From assembly GCA_013398015.1 (NCBI GenBank), contig VZRR01007600.1, positions 1,426,001 through 1,490,000 of the forward strand: a stretch of DNA of 64,000 nucleotides, written 5' to 3'. Numbering within the stretch: position 1 is the first letter of the stretch; each line of letters begins with the position of its first letter. Source of the stretch: Oreocharis arfaki (taxonomy: Eukaryota > Chordata > Aves > Passeriformes > Paramythiidae). Position numbers and translations under genes: made by a program. Of this stretch, positions 1 to 13,984 are shown piece after piece. Under the pieces are notes generated by a model. It saw only the letters and a list, made by a program, of their open reading frames with translations. It searched no databases and was not told where the DNA came from.

Positions 1-1134
1 TCTAGTAACAAATAAAAGAATTTTTCTATTAGCTGGCTATACCAACCAGGGGGCTTTAAAAAGATAACTTAATTTCATTCTCAGTGCTGTGAAAGAAAAG
101 TGTGAGATTTTAATATCTTTCAGGATCTAAATGCATTTCTTGGATTTATTTTCAATGGGTTTTCTATATGGAAGCTGTATGCATTTCTTTCTCTCAAATC
201 ACCGTACTATAAATAATCAGTCCAGTTTGCTCACATAAATTATAAATATGGATTTTTTTCCATTTTTTTTTTAGTGTAACTCAAGTGGAGACTGCTAGTG
301 CACTGCGTGATGGTCAGCCTCATCCATGAAGTTCTCAGTCCTTGAACATTTCCAGAGCATGGAAACTATCAGACTCTTAAAAAAGCACTAGAAGCTCTAC
401 AATGACACTTAACTATTCCCTTTTGTTCAGCTCTACTATACCAAGAACAGCCAAGTTTTCCTTTCAGGCAGTCTGGTACAAAATTCCTCTGACTCATCTT
501 TGCAAACAAAATAAATGCTGGTTCTAATGCCTCAGGTCAATTTATCCAAGGAGAGAAAAAGTAAGCATGGACATACAGAAAGCTCTTGACAGAATTTGGC
601 TCTCTGCTTGCCCATGTCAGGGTCATGAAAACTTGGGGTTACTAAACAAAAACTAGGAAGAGGTTTTAATATACGTGCAAAAATGACTAAATCCACTTCA
701 AATGTCTCTTTCGTAAAACTGACGCAAAAGAGTGTTTGTTAAATGAGAAAAAAAAGTCCAATTACTTCAAGTGCCCACCCAATTCAGAAATGAAATAGGC
801 CCCTCAGCAGGCTGGTGTTACTGTCTTCTTTCTCAAGTCTTTCAGAGGAGAATGAAACTGGACAGACAGGTGTGTATTAACGACAAAGACTCAGAAATAA
901 GATTGTAGTTGTGCTTCTGTTTGTAGAGGTATAGACCAAGATTCACTTAATCCTAGACATAAAAGATTTTTCCTGGCAGACTCTTAGATAATCCTTCAAC
1001 CACATGTCAGCAGTAGAATAGTTTCAAATGGATAACTGCTTATCTAAACCCACCATTAGTAGTGGCTTACCTGCCTGTTCTCATTATTTGTGTTAAAGGT
1101 GCTTTTTGCTTCTCACAGAGCAGGAGGAAACATT

Positions 1135-1155
1135 AAAAATAAATAAATAAATAAA
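1135..1155. repeat. (AAAT)n short simple repeat
   Basis: An A-rich run passes into about four AAAT units. It is a short A-rich microsatellite with no sign of an attached SINE or LINE body. Confidence 0.7.
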
Positions 1156-4100
1156 ATGAGTAAAAATAGCCCCCAGAAAACCCTCTGTGAATTACCTTTC
1201 CCTGAAACACGCAATAAAACTGAGCTGCTTTCACAAACTGTGTTTCAGTCTACAAAGACCCTACCATCTCTTTCTGTGGGAAGGAGAGTCTGTGTTCGTG
1301 AAGCTCTTCTCACCATCACACATTCAACTCTTCCATGGACAGAGAATGTAATCTGTTCTTCCAGTCTTGTAGAAAAGGCTGTGAATGGCAAATCATGGAA
1401 GGTCAATCACCCTCTCTCTGAACGTCTATAAGGTGTGAAGGTTGCAAGGTAGAGCTATTCATGCTCTAAGCTGAAACGGAATGAGTCACCACATGGCTGT
1501 TCTAGAAGCTATTAGTGCATGAGTGTTTCCAGTAAACTAGCATTTTGTAAATTATTTCTGAATCAGAGATGGTTTCTATCTTTTCTTTCTTCATGCCTGG
1601 GAATATTGGCATGCCCCCGGGGACTGCAAAAGCCCAAGTATAACACTTATCTACAGCAGCGTTTCCCCCAAATGTGAGCTTAAGGGTTCACCACAGTGAC
1701 AAAAAAGTAGGTCTCTTTTTCTGAACGTAGTTTCTTCAGTTACAGAACTTGCTTTTGTTTGTTGAACTTTTAACTTTGAAGTGAAATCTCAGCTACATCT
1801 TGAAACACATTAGTTGAAAAAGTAACTTTATCTCATGTTTAGACAGGCAGAATACCAACGGACAAAGCTTTAGATCTTTTACCTTTATATATGCCAGTTC
1901 TCTGATTTCACTTTCTTAGATGGAATTCTATTCAGTTCAACAACTTCAATAAGATTCAATCTTAGGGATTTTTGTAATTTTTATTGTACTAATCCTCTCC
2001 TCCCCCTATGTCTGATAAATAAAATATGTACTTTGGAGCATTTTAGCTCAAGTTACGGAGCTAATTATGATATTTCTCTTTAAGGTAGGATTAGTCTCTC
2101 TCTTCTGAAACTTTGCCTTTTCTTACTTACTTACCGTACTGCTGTGTACGTATTTACTCCTTAAGATATGAACATATTAAAAATATGCAAATATCATAAT
2201 AAATGCATGATTTAAGAAATGTGCCAGTGTTCTTCAGGGAAAAATATTTATACTATTGTACCTTCTCAGTGCATGGCGAAAACCCAGCAACCCATAACAC
2301 TTGCACTATTCTAGCCATCAGTAACATTTATTTGTTCTGCTTCACATCATGCATTGCGTCTCAAAAATTTTTGAGAATTTTTTTTTGTTTTTTCATTTAT
2401 TATTTGCCTACATACAATTGACATTATTATTGTTTTCTTACCTTCTAGGCATTGTGAATGCTTATCCTTTGCTAATATGATGGCTTTCAACTCTGTATAA
2501 ACTGATTTATCAAAGAAAAAAAACATGCTATTTACATACAATATCTTTTGTGCAGTTCTTGTTTTGTTTTCCCCTCAGGATCTACTTCAGGGTTAGGAAT
2601 TGGATAAGGTTTGTGTAATGAGAAATGGAAACATGCTGATTTAGTTCATAAATTACGTGACGGTTACTTCATACTTGGCAGCCTCATGAGGCAGACAGTG
2701 TCACATCACACTCAATATATGCAACATAACTAAATTAAAAGCTGTATCCTATACAAATGAAAGAATATATGACAGACAAAGCTTTTTCACGAAATGCAGT
2801 AGTATTTTTTGATTGTCGTTTCTAGGGATCTGTTATAAAACCAAAGAAACATACCACAAAGTTGAATTTTATGGACCTTTTAGGATATTATATGAAGCTC
2901 AGCAGTGTCTTCAGATTATTCAGCCTGAGTGTCTGTGACAAGGACCTGCCTGTAAGGATATGTCTTCAGAGTTCATCAACGCTAGGGAACTCTAGGAAAC
3001 AAGCACAACATGAACCTTGCATAAGTGCTCATCCTGCAATGCCGAGTATTGGTCTATGAAGTAATTGAAAGCATAGGCTATCACCGTATGATTAATATAT
3101 TCCTCCTTTTTGCACTGGTACTTATTTCCTTCTAAGTCAAAATTCAGTATTATATATGTCTTTGATTTCTATTTTTTAAAGATCTTATTGGTGGTTTGAT
3201 GCTTTAGGCCATGACACATTTGGTGGGAATAAGAGGTAACCATAATTGTAGTCTTCAAGGATCACCATTCCTTAGTTCAATTCTTACCTTCTCTTTTCAA
3301 GAAGAATTATATAATTTTGCATTTCCAAAAGAAATAACAAAAAGATATTAAAATTTAAATTGCTTCATTGTTCTTTCCAGCATTGCTTTCATAAACTATT
3401 ACAATAATATAAACATCTTAATTGTCATTCTTTTGATCGTTTTGGTACCAAGAAAAGCATCAAGAGATGACAGTGCCTGAGATATCCCCGAGGCTTGATT
3501 CCCTGTCATAAATTTCCTTACAGCAGCATTGTTATTGTAAAGATCGTGTCGGCAGTTTTATTATAATGCCATTCTTCAAGGGGTGATAACTCAACTGTAA
3601 AGGTTGCTATAAGCTCAGCAAGGTCACAGTTCTCAAGGCTAGTTTATCTAAATTATCAAAATATTTGATAAACTAAAGAAAGTAATGCAAATTATATAAA
3701 GATTTCTAGTTGATCATAAAGAACATATAGTTAGGAATCCAAAATTATCTATTGTAGTTGCTTCTTCATTTTCTCATCCAATCCCTTTCCAAATGTCTTT
3801 TATAATTGCAATATTGTTACTTATTTTAATTCCAGAGCAACGTTGAAAAGTTCACTCATTATGCTTGGTAAAACTACTTACAGTCTTCTAAACAAAAGCC
3901 ACTTCTGAATGGAAGCTGACCACTGATGTTCATACTAGGACACAATATTTCATGTAGCTAACCATCTCTTTCTGATGGAAGTGTTTTAACCTCCCAAGTA
4001 TAAAGACAGAATATTGTAGACCATAGTGAAGATATGTTTTAAAGGTTAAATTTGATTGTCATTGTTGATTAGATATCAAATATCCTGCATCAGATTCTAA

Positions 4101-4636
4101 TGGCAATGTTAATAGAATGAGATCATATTTGAGGATTTCTTTAATAAACATCGAAACACAGCCAACAAAAAAATTTTTCAAGGGTTGAACCCAGTTAAAA
4201 CTGAAGTACATCCATGAGGCTCAAAAAAGCTTGCAATTATACCGACTTTTGGAAATTACTTTGATGAATGATATCTGACACCTGTAAGAATTAAATGATG
4301 TCCAGGTGTGTTGTTTTTATTCTTGGTTCATCTCTAAATTGATGTCCAAAGTAATACTTAAATCTAACTTCTGGTCTCTGGGAAACCAGGAGTGGGTCTT
4401 ACCTTCTACTTCAAATATGCTTCTGAAAAGCTAATGCATTTTTTTTAATAATATCTCAGTTGGACTGTTATGACATTCTCAGAAGATCTGCTTGACGAAT
4501 TGATCAACAGGCTTTTGAGAGTTTAGGGGTCTCACTACATGCACTTCCATATGAATACAGTGTAAACTTCGAAATCTTATTGACCATGTTAGAAATATTA
4601 GACAAATTTGACTTCAGAGAAAATGGCTAAATTGCT

Positions 4637-4647
4637 CCCCCCCCCCC
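4637..4647. repeat. C11 homopolymer
   Basis: Eleven consecutive C residues lie in otherwise AT-rich DNA. The length of such a run is prone to sequencing and replication slippage, so the exact count is uncertain. Confidence 0.8.
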
Positions 4648-6321
4648 AACTATTTGACCAGAGACTACAGGTAAATGATGTAGGAAAATTAACTCTTTTT
4701 TTACTTCAGTTTGAAATGTCTACTCCTATAAAATGAGCTTTTTATGTATCATGCAATGAGAAATCTCATGCCTTATATCTATGTAGTAAACTTGATTGAT
4801 ACTTAAATCAGTTTAACTGCTCCATTTCTCAGAACTGATTGCATGTGGTTACCTCAGTTTCTGGCTTCTAGGGTCTTACTTGATTTTAATCAGTGTTTGT
4901 TATCTCTGCTATATTTTATATGACCTATTTTTTATGAGGGTTTTGATAGTTCTCAAGTTGTAGAGTACCCCGTCTTCCACACTTAGTGTTATTTGTCAGT
5001 AACACTCAGCTATCACGAGCCTATAGCAAAGTGTTGGAAGGATGTGGATGGACTTGAAGCCACATGTGGAGATGATACTGGAGTAGCTTAACAGTGCTCA
5101 TGCAGACTTTATCTGTAAAATATTTTATGCAATGCATTTAAGTGTATGAAAAAACCAGGCTAAGAGTTTAGGCAGTTTACCCTTGTCAGGGCACCACATC
5201 ACACCTAAGAAACTCGGCATTAATGCTTGGCGTGGCCTACCCCCCTTGTTTAAGACAGCTGCTGCAGAGGATTCTTTGCCAGGTCAACTCTAGGGAAATT
5301 CTTTGAACCTGGTGATGAGTTCTGAGTATTGGGCCTAAAGTGCTGAAATTGTCAAAGAGACATTAAAAAAAGAAATATGGATCAAGTAAGGCAAATTAAT
5401 GATAAAGTGAATTAAATATTTGCATTCATTATGTCATCTGGAATGACATTTTACAGTTAATTATTTTATTTTAATACCAGCTAACAGATGTGATGGGAAT
5501 GTTGATAGATTCACTGTGGGCTCTCTTCACAGGACCTTGGAATATGAGGCTGAGAACATCAAATACAGTAGATTTTCTTTTAGCTTAATAAAAATTATTT
5601 TCAGTGGTAGGCAGCTGACTCTTGTTGAAAGCCACTGGGTTCAGCTGCCTCACTTCCAGTTAAAAATACCACGAGTCCGCCTTACAGAGCATTCTCTGCT
5701 CAGAATAAGGCAGAGAAAGTGAAAAATTTTTTAATCCAAAAATCCTGATTGCCTCCACTTCCAGTTACATCTAATGGCCCTACCTTCCATCAATTTTTAT
5801 TTACTGCTTCAGCCAAGACAATTCATAACATCATTAGAGACTTTCACAGATACAGAGGTCACAACACGTACATTTTGAACAATGCTTTGAACGTGTTATA
5901 TTTTTTTTTCCAGCAGTACCTCAATGGCCCTCTCTCACTGTGCTAGACAGTGTCATCTACAACATTACCTTTTACCCTTGCCTTTATTGATTGTCCATCA
6001 GAATATACAGCATCCATAATGTGAAAAAATGTGAGTCTTTATGAAAGGTAAACAGTCATTTTTTGAAGTTATGATCCTTTTAGAATAACGCATTGCATGC
6101 ACATTTTGGCATTTAGGGGTAGCCATAAAGAATGGCATGGAGGTGTAATGAACCCCTAAAGAATGACCATGATGTTTGCAAACTTCAGTACCCATATACA
6201 TACAGACAACTTGTTATAGACACAAAATATTTGCTTCCCTGAATGCTCAAGTTAAATCTTTCTTTGAGATTTTTGTGCATTTGTGTTGGATTATTTAGTC
6301 TAAACTAATCCTGCAATCACA

Positions 6322-6348
6322 TCATTATTATTATGATTATTATTATTG
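6322..6348. repeat. (ATT)n imperfect microsatellite
   Basis: About nine ATT-like trinucleotide units, with one interruption by a G. No transposon body is visible beside it. Confidence 0.7.
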
Positions 6349-7533
6349 CTATTTCAATGCATATAGGGGAAAATGCATTTTTGCTTAACATTTATCTTAC
6401 CTTGAATAGCAAATTTTTTTATTTGTGTTAATGGGATCATTTTTTAAAGGAAGTATTTATCTTCTAAAGTCCATCTCAGTTTAACATTAAAAAAGTGTTT
6501 TCTTCTTTCCTTCAAGAAATATTTCATTGGGGAAAATTGATTAAAAATATACACATTTTATTAAAAGTACATTTAAAAATAATAGTATTTTATAAATAGC
6601 ATATTCATTGTCTAATAATATAGGAAAGCAACCAGATTTTTTATTTTTTTTTCTACTTGGTCCAACACAATTTAATTTCTACTGGGAAATAACACATATT
6701 TCCATTTGAAAAACTTTCAGACAAAATTAGGAAATCAGGTTGTTCTTCTTGGATGTAATGTTAATTGTTTAGCAGGAAGAATTATTTTGCCTGTTTTTTC
6801 AATCAGAGAGCAATAGTTAAATAGAATGTAAGTGAAAAATAAGAAGTCCAACATTACCAAACTGGGCCTTTGTTTCTGTACTGTGGTAACGGTGAGCACA
6901 TTCGGCATAAATATTTTGTGTTTTGTTTCTACTGCTTTGCTAATGTCGAAACAGCTAATATTCAACCCCTTCATTTTTGAATGAGAAGTATGATAATTTA
7001 ATTAGTGTTTAAATTCTAGGAGCTGCTGAAGATCACATATAATCCAATTACTTTTTATTCAATTATTTTAATAGCAAACCACTTTGCTATAATTACACTT
7101 AATCCCCTGATTTTTCTCCTCAGCTGTTTATCAAGGGTCTATATGGTATCTTTGAGGAAATCATACTGGGATATAATTATCAGCAACCCCCGATGGAATT
7201 AATGCACTAAATAGTACTCAATTATGAGCAACATTGCATGGCCAAATGGGTTAGTTTGAAAGATTGTAAGAACGCAATACATTGATGAGCCACTTTCCCC
7301 AGAGGTGTTGGGCAGAGGAGACAATACAGCTATTTCTCCTACTAGCTGATACCAAACAAAGAAATACCAAGATAGAAGCTAAAACTGATTCAAAGAAAAG
7401 AATTGCAACCAGGCCCTCCTAAGCACCGTGGCTCTTTATTGAACTGTAAATATTAGAAATTACTTCTAGCAGTAGTCTCATATACATATGGTCTAGTATA
7501 GTCTTGTATGCGTATGTATAGTCTCGCATATGT

Positions 7534-7729
7534 ATGGTGGTCGAGCACCACGACAGGTTCCCCAGGGACGTGAGCACAGCACCAAGCCTGACAGAGTCCA
7601 AGAAGCATTTGGACAGTACTCTCGGGCACATGGTGTGACTCTAGGATATGGTCCTGTGCAGGACCAGGAGCTGGACTCGATAATTCTCGTGGGTTCCTTC
7701 CAACTCAACATATTCTATGATTCTGTGAT
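7534..7729 (+). mobile_element. CR1 LINE 3' end fragment
   Basis: The segment follows the CR1 3' region as I know it: a GGTTCCCCAGGGA block, then AGCACAGCACCAAGCCTG, then CAGGAGCTGGACTCGATAAT, CTTCCAACTCAACATATTC, ending in the octamer repeat ATTCTATG ATTCTGTG. The octamer tail is the CR1 3' signature and fixes plus-strand orientation. The copy is truncated at its 5' side, as most CR1 inserts are, and holds no coding capacity; open frames across it on both strands are incidental. The 110 bases before it (about 7420-7533) contain short degenerate TATGG/TAGTCT repeats and may be older CR1 sequence or unrelated. Confidence 0.92.
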
Positions 7730-10700
7730 ATAGCAAAGTGGTATTAGTCTCTGTAATGTTGTAACCTTGACAAGCTAAAATCATTATTTCATTGTTTTAT
7801 AGGTAAAAGAAGTACATGCACAATTCCAAACTCTTGGAATTTGTCAAAGAAATTATCCAAATCCCCTTTTCTCATTGTGTGTTCTTTTAAAGGAGAAATA
7901 AGTGCATCATATGTAGTATGCTCTATTTGCAGGAGTGACCATCGCCTATTCAAGAAGCTCAGTATTAAACATGACATTAGATTATTAGGGACATCCCATT
8001 GATAGATTAAATACTGGCTTCCTCTTCAGTTCTACACAAACCCACCATCTTGCCAGACTTTGAGTCATAAAACTCAGAGAATGAAAAAAAAGAATTTCCA
8101 AACTTGAAAATAAATGCCTATTGCTCAGATCCTCACATTGCTGACAAAAGGCATAGTATTATAGAAGGATGTTTATAAAATCTTAAAGAAAGCTATTGTC
8201 TTCCTCGTCTGAATTGAAATTTTTCTGGTTTTTCAAGTGTTAATCCTTGCCCAGCCATGTAATGAAATGTGTAATAAGAATGCCTAATTATCCCTAAAGA
8301 GAAAAGTCAAGAAATGAAAAGATGCTTTGTAAGCTTGTTTGAAGGTGTCAAAAAGAAGTTAAGAAAGAAGTCACATAATTTTCTTTTCACTTTGATAGCC
8401 TACATGCAGTATTGCAATGCAGGAGGAAGGAACATTTTTGTTTTTCTAAATGTAACATGTACCTATTTTTTGCATGTTATTTATCCTGGCTGTGAAAGAG
8501 CCTGGAAGATCAGGTCATGTGGTGGATTTTGAATCTGTTCTGTGTTCTTTAAGTCCAGAAGTAATGTGTGGTGAAGGAAGGAACAAATCCACTGCTACTT
8601 TTATTTTTGTAACGTTAGATAACCCTTTCAAAGCTGAAATACAGACAGCACACCTCCCTACCCCTGTCAAATTTGCAGCTGGTGCAAAGGAAATGCCTAG
8701 GTTCACCCATCCTTGTCTGAAATAGGGCGTCAAGGTAGGCTCCTTTATCAGTCAAGACAGTCAAAAGTCATGGGTATCTGGAGCAATACATATTTTCATC
8801 GTTCTCCACTGACTCTAGTGAGAGCTAAGTGTGGGTAAAATTTAATCCTAACTTTGGGATTCAGTCTTAGATATGTCCAGTCTGAATCCAGAGACAAAGG
8901 CCATGATTCATCAATCAATCTGTCATGAGTGCTTTACACCAAAAGCTTAGAATTTTCTAGGTCATATGTCCTGCCATGTTGTTTTTCAGTCTTTTTCTTT
9001 TTGAAAGATTGTGGAAAAGAAAGATGCTATGGGTTCATTTCACTACTTTTGTTTCAGGAACAAAATCTTCCTTCTAAAAGCCTGCCTGGAAACAAGTGTG
9101 TTTGCCTGAATTTCACGTTGGACTCGGGAGACACAATGTGAAATTCTGAGGAAAAAAAGATTTTTTGAATACACACAAAAATTTTAGCAGACATTTACTG
9201 AGAAAAAGAAAAGCTTAATTTATCACACATATGTATCAGATTTACTGCAATCTCTATCTTGGAAAAAAAGTTTGGACACCTCATTTTCTTCTCTCTTTTA
9301 CTTCTAGGGACATATGACTACTTCACGAGTAGCCTCTTATTACTCCACCTCCCCAAATATATATCTGTATTTAAAGTCCATTACCTCTCAGTGTAGTAGA
9401 AGTGAAATAGTCTTCCATCTGTTCCTTACTGTGGAAAGATGTCAAACTGTCACCGCTTTTACTGTTTTACGTTCTCCCATTGTTTCTAAATAGAAATGGA
9501 AACTCAAGGAATTCACTGAAATTGAAAATTAAATCAATTTAGGATATCAAACAACATGTGGGGTAAAAGACAAAGCTTTCACTGAATTAAAAAAATGCAG
9601 CTGGTATAAAGGAAAAGAGGCACATGTCACTTCAAATTTCAAACTTCCTAATGAGGTGATATGAGGGTCTGATCGTCAAAGTGGAAATAATATCACCCGC
9701 CAGTTTGATGCCATCCATGACCATATTTTATTGAAGGAAATTTAAGCGTGAAAGAAGTAGACTCGGTATTGATTATGATCAAAAAGCCTCTGACCAGAGT
9801 GGTGTTAGCTGGCTGCATCACAGCAGCAATTACACGGCACTGGTCCCTGGAGACTTTCACCTACTTGTTAGATGAAATCAATAATACCCAGACAAGCACT
9901 GAAATGACATTTTAATGTTCACAAAGAACATTTACACTTTAGGGCTGCCTTTGAAAAAGTTTCTAATGTGATGGAGAGGGCAAATGGAGGGTTCTGTGTA
10001 GCAGGCAAAGACAGTTGCTTTCAAACGTGGATATTTGCTGTCATTGGAAGGGGCTTTGCAAAGACTATAGCAGCTACCTAGGGTAACAGGTAATTTTGAC
10101 AGAAAAAAATGGTTTGCAAGTATTTTTGGGGGAGGCAGTGGGATGATAATGAATGAGGATGAGAAAGAGGAGGAGTTAGAGGCAGCTGCATCTTCTCACC
10201 CCAAGAGATGGTACAACCCAAGATGATGAGGCCAAAATACGTAAGGTGACAAGTGGGAGCAGTTAGCTACATTTCTCACAGTGCTGTCTCTTTTTATTAC
10301 TAGAAAAATATATATTTCAACTTCAAATTCTTTTATGCAGAATGAAATTTGGCAGATAAAAGTATGACTCAGGTTGCTTTTAATGTCTTTATTTCAAGAC
10401 AGCTATAATTTCTGCTGGAGATTCAAAGCCACAAAGCCAACTCCATGTTTTTTCTGCAAATTCCCAAATGTCTAGAGTTAGATAATGATACTCTGGAATC
10501 CAAGCATGCCAAACAACGTACTCACTTTGCCTCTTTTGTGGTTTAACTCCAGTAGCAGCTAAGCCCCACAAAAGTGCCTGCTCACTTCCCCTCAAATCAT
10601 TGTTTAGAACTGAATGATAAGTGACAAAAACTCGTGAGTTGAGATAAAAACAGTTATATAGGCAAAGCAAAAAAATGCACATGTGAGCAAAATAAGGAAT

Positions 10701-12451
10701 TCATTCACTGCTTCCCATCAGAAGGCAGGTACTTATCCATCTTCATACAATTACTGTGAAGAAAATTAACTCTATCCTATCCAAAAGGATCCCCTTCAAT
10801 TGCATCTTGACTTAGGAAGAAGCCTGGTAAGTCCTTGCATTTTGCCTCAGTGTCTCTGTGTTACAGGAAGAAAGAGATTCTTGCATCCTGGAGTCAATTC
10901 CCTATCCAGAAAAACATGATTTAAATCCATATTTCTAATTTTTTAATGAAAGTTTCTGAAGTACTAGGCTAATGTCCAAACTCAGCTCAACCTTCTCATT
11001 GAACCTAGGGGTTCAATAAGGCCAATAAGGCCCCTAAATATTTCGGCATTTCTGATATAAAAATAAGTTAATTGTAATTTATTTTGATTGTTGTAGTTAA
11101 AAAATTACACTACTTATCTATTCTCTTAAAAACAAAAAGATAAAATTAAACATGAAAACAAGTGGGATTAACAGCATCTTTCCCAGTGCAGTGTAATATT
11201 ATATATGTAATTTTATTTCTGAACATGAGGAAAATACCAATTCAAGCTGTCTTTTTTCATATTTATACATCAGTGTGGACTCTAGAGTGCGTTTGCCCAA
11301 GAGGTTATTCTCTTGTAATTTTTATTCTTTCTTTGGGTAGAAAAATACACTGAAAAACCAAATAAAATATATACATTTAATGGTCAGTAATTCAAATCTG
11401 TAACAGTGTTTGTCATGTGTTAGCTCGAAAATGAAGATTCACAAAATACAAGCAGAAATTCTAATTTCTGACTTTTAAATGAATCTGATTAGATGGACAA
11501 GTGATATGAGAAATGTCTAATACCTAGCTGAACCATGCAAGATCTGTCACAGTTCTGCCAGTGTGAACTGAAAAGATCCATTAATGATCAACCTCATGCA
11601 ATATTCACTGCTGCCACATCAAATGGGTCTGCTTGTTATACTAGCGTAGCCAGTGCCAAGAATGCTGCTGCCTTACAGTTCAGTGAACAACGGTAAATCA
11701 GTCAAAAACTGCCCTCTGGAATTACTGCACCTACCAAAAACCTTTTCAAGCATCAACAGAATCCCAACTTTCCTAGTTTGTCCAGGAGGTGCTGTGGAAC
11801 AGAGAACAATGTCATTTCTGCTTGGTTTTTAACAAGCAATTGAGGAGGCAGGGAATAGATTTGTTCCTTTGCTTCTTCACCCTTATAACTCACGAAGAAA
11901 GGCTGAAAGGAAACCTCTGGATAAAATTTTCAGTGTTCTTATTCCTGTTTGCTTCTTCCTTCTGGAAGGGTTTAATCAACTACAGAAGACTTGAGATACT
12001 TATGCTTAAGAATTCAGTTCATCTCTTTCATAGAAACATGGGTATAAGTCTTATAAATAAAGATATCTAGGTTTGCATGGACTTATATGCATTTGTGTCT
12101 TTAGGACCTGGTTTTGAGCATGCCCAGTTTCAATGTTACAGCTGGCTACCCTCTTGTGGTCTCTGAATACTGTACCTCCACCATCACAGCCTTTCTTTTC
12201 TGTGATGCAATTGTATCAGTCAAACTGCTTATGATAAAAAAAAGGTTAAAAAAATTCCCCAGACCAACTACTCAAAAATTGTGTGTATGACTAGGAGGAG
12301 AAAATTCTTTTCACTGTGTGTTTCAAACTGCATTTTATCTTTGTTTAATTGTCACTTTGGAGAAAGAAAATACTCATGAATGAAGTAGCAACAAACCCCT
12401 TAGATAAGATATTTGACATAGCACTATGCATTCTCTCTCACAGCACATCTC

Positions 12452-12481
12452 GAGAATATCAGAGAATATCAGGGAATATCA
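12452..12481. repeat. Three tandem 10-bp units
   Basis: The units GAGAATATCA, GAGAATATCA and GGGAATATCA follow each other directly, with a fourth decayed start. This is a short minisatellite-like duplication of recent origin, since two units are identical. Confidence 0.75.
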
Positions 12482-12927
12482 GAGTCGATATTTTCCTTGA
12501 AAAACACAGCAAACAAAATGTATCAGTTCCCCTCCCCCAATAGTAAGCAATTCTCCTGTTCTCTTCATAAAGACTTCAAAAGAGTTACTTCAAAAGTCAC
12601 CCTTTTGACAGTCATCTTTATGAATGACAGTATGCCATGCTTAAACAAAATTAGTTTTTATAAAATGAATTATAATCTTAAAAGTAAAGCAGTTCACAAA
12701 GATGTTTGTTATGAAGTCAATAAGATCATGTATCAAAATGCTTTTTATAATTCTGGATGTGGATGACTTTTATTTTGGAATATTACTAAAACAGTTTTTT
12801 GTTAGAAAATAGTTTTGCAGTTGAAATATTATTTTTAGATTTTCATTAAAGAAAATATATTTATCCTTTCATGTATTATTTCTTACTCACACAAATCAGT
12901 ATTCTATATTTCCTACAGGTAGCAGTA

Positions 12928-12949
12928 TTTTGCATTCATTTTGCATTCT
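12928..12949. repeat. Two tandem 11-bp units
   Basis: TTTTGCATTCA is followed directly by TTTTGCATTCT. One mismatch separates the copies. It is a slippage-type duplication with no known function. Confidence 0.7.
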
Positions 12950-13214
12950 AATAGCTGTAGGTGGTTGTGCGCACTGAAAAATTGAATATTAGTATAGCAG
13001 CCATCAATGAACTAAATGATCTAAATCCTCAGGTCTATTGAAATGGGAACCAGGAGCAGAACCCTTATTCCTACGTATGTATATCATCAGCACTGGACAT
13101 AATCCTGAAAAGTATTCAAGTCCATTCTGCCTAGCAAAAGAAGGTGTGTCACTTCCAGTATTTGATTAATGCCATTGAAATAAATGTTTGGGAGTTGGTC
13201 TGTTTCTTTTTCTG

Positions 13215-13232
13215 TTTTTTTTTTTTTTTTTT
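13215..13232. repeat. T18 homopolymer
   Basis: Eighteen T residues are followed by CTTTTAG, so the site resembles a splice acceptor. No open frame with recognisable coding character follows, so I list it only as a homopolymer. It could also be the antisense poly(A) of an old retroposed sequence. Confidence 0.7.
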
Positions 13233-13984
13233 CTTTTAGTGGAAGACCTGTGCTTTTGAAAAGAAGCTCCTCATTATCTCTAATTTCTAAACTTTGGAAG
13301 TTGTCATTGAGGAGCAGATAAGCTGCTTGCTAATCTAGATATGATCATCTAGGGCTGGTAAGAATTATTTAATTAGGTTTACAGAAAAAAATTTGATTCT
13401 AAGCAGTTTCTCATTTGAAAATAATTTTGGAGAAGAAGAAAGTGGCAGCAAACAGAAAGATTAATATGAAAGTGAAAATCTACAAGATATAAAATCCTAA
13501 TTACTTACTGTCAAGTACTCCCAACTCTCCATTTTTTATTTGCATTGTCATTTATATTTTTGCAACTTGAATGTAAGTAAAATTTCAAAACACTCTACCT
13601 AATAAATTAAGAGGCAATTAAGATTTCTCTTGCACCGACATTTGTGGCTCCGCAGGACACAAAGCATTTATGGGTGAAGCGCATTTCATTCAGTGTGCAA
13701 GGGTTGTCATATTTTGCTCCTTGGGAAATACTCTGATGGAGTAACTAGTATCCTGTTTGAAATTTTGTGACCATTTTAAAGGAAGAAGCCTCAGGTTAAA
13801 TATTATGAATTTATTGTGTCACTAACATGATTTCTAGAATAAGACGAATGTGTCATAAATAAAACCAGCTGATCAAAATTTTACACATTTTTGTGTGTGT
13901 GAGATGTCCTGTGGTAATACAATTCATATGTGTCTGTGTGAGGGCATGTGTGTGTCCATGTTTGGCCCCCAATGGAACTGCACA

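Larger units (their letters stand above)
1..7533. other. Gene-free AT-rich unique sequence
   Basis: No open frame here resembles a known protein; the longest is under 100 codons and looks like chance. The stretch holds short simple repeats (listed separately) and no CR1 piece that I can recognise. Two parts are higher in complexity and carry ATTA/TAATTA-type sites: about 3480-3680 and about 7060-7270. They could be conserved non-coding elements, but that is inference from their look, not from alignment. Confidence 0.6.
7730..13984. other. Gene-free AT-rich unique sequence
   Basis: No recognisable gene or transposon. Open frames are at most 97 codons and match no family known to me. About 9730-10100 and about 13610-13750 are less AT-rich and free of simple repeats, so they are candidates for conserved non-coding DNA (inference). 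Short direct repeats at 12452, 12928 and a T18 run at 13215 are listed separately. A small GT-rich patch lies at about 13890-13955. Confidence 0.6.

Noticed and set aside
13215..13240. Strong-looking splice acceptor (T18 then CTTTTAG)
   Set aside because: No coding-like exon follows; T-runs ending in AG are frequent in such sequence.
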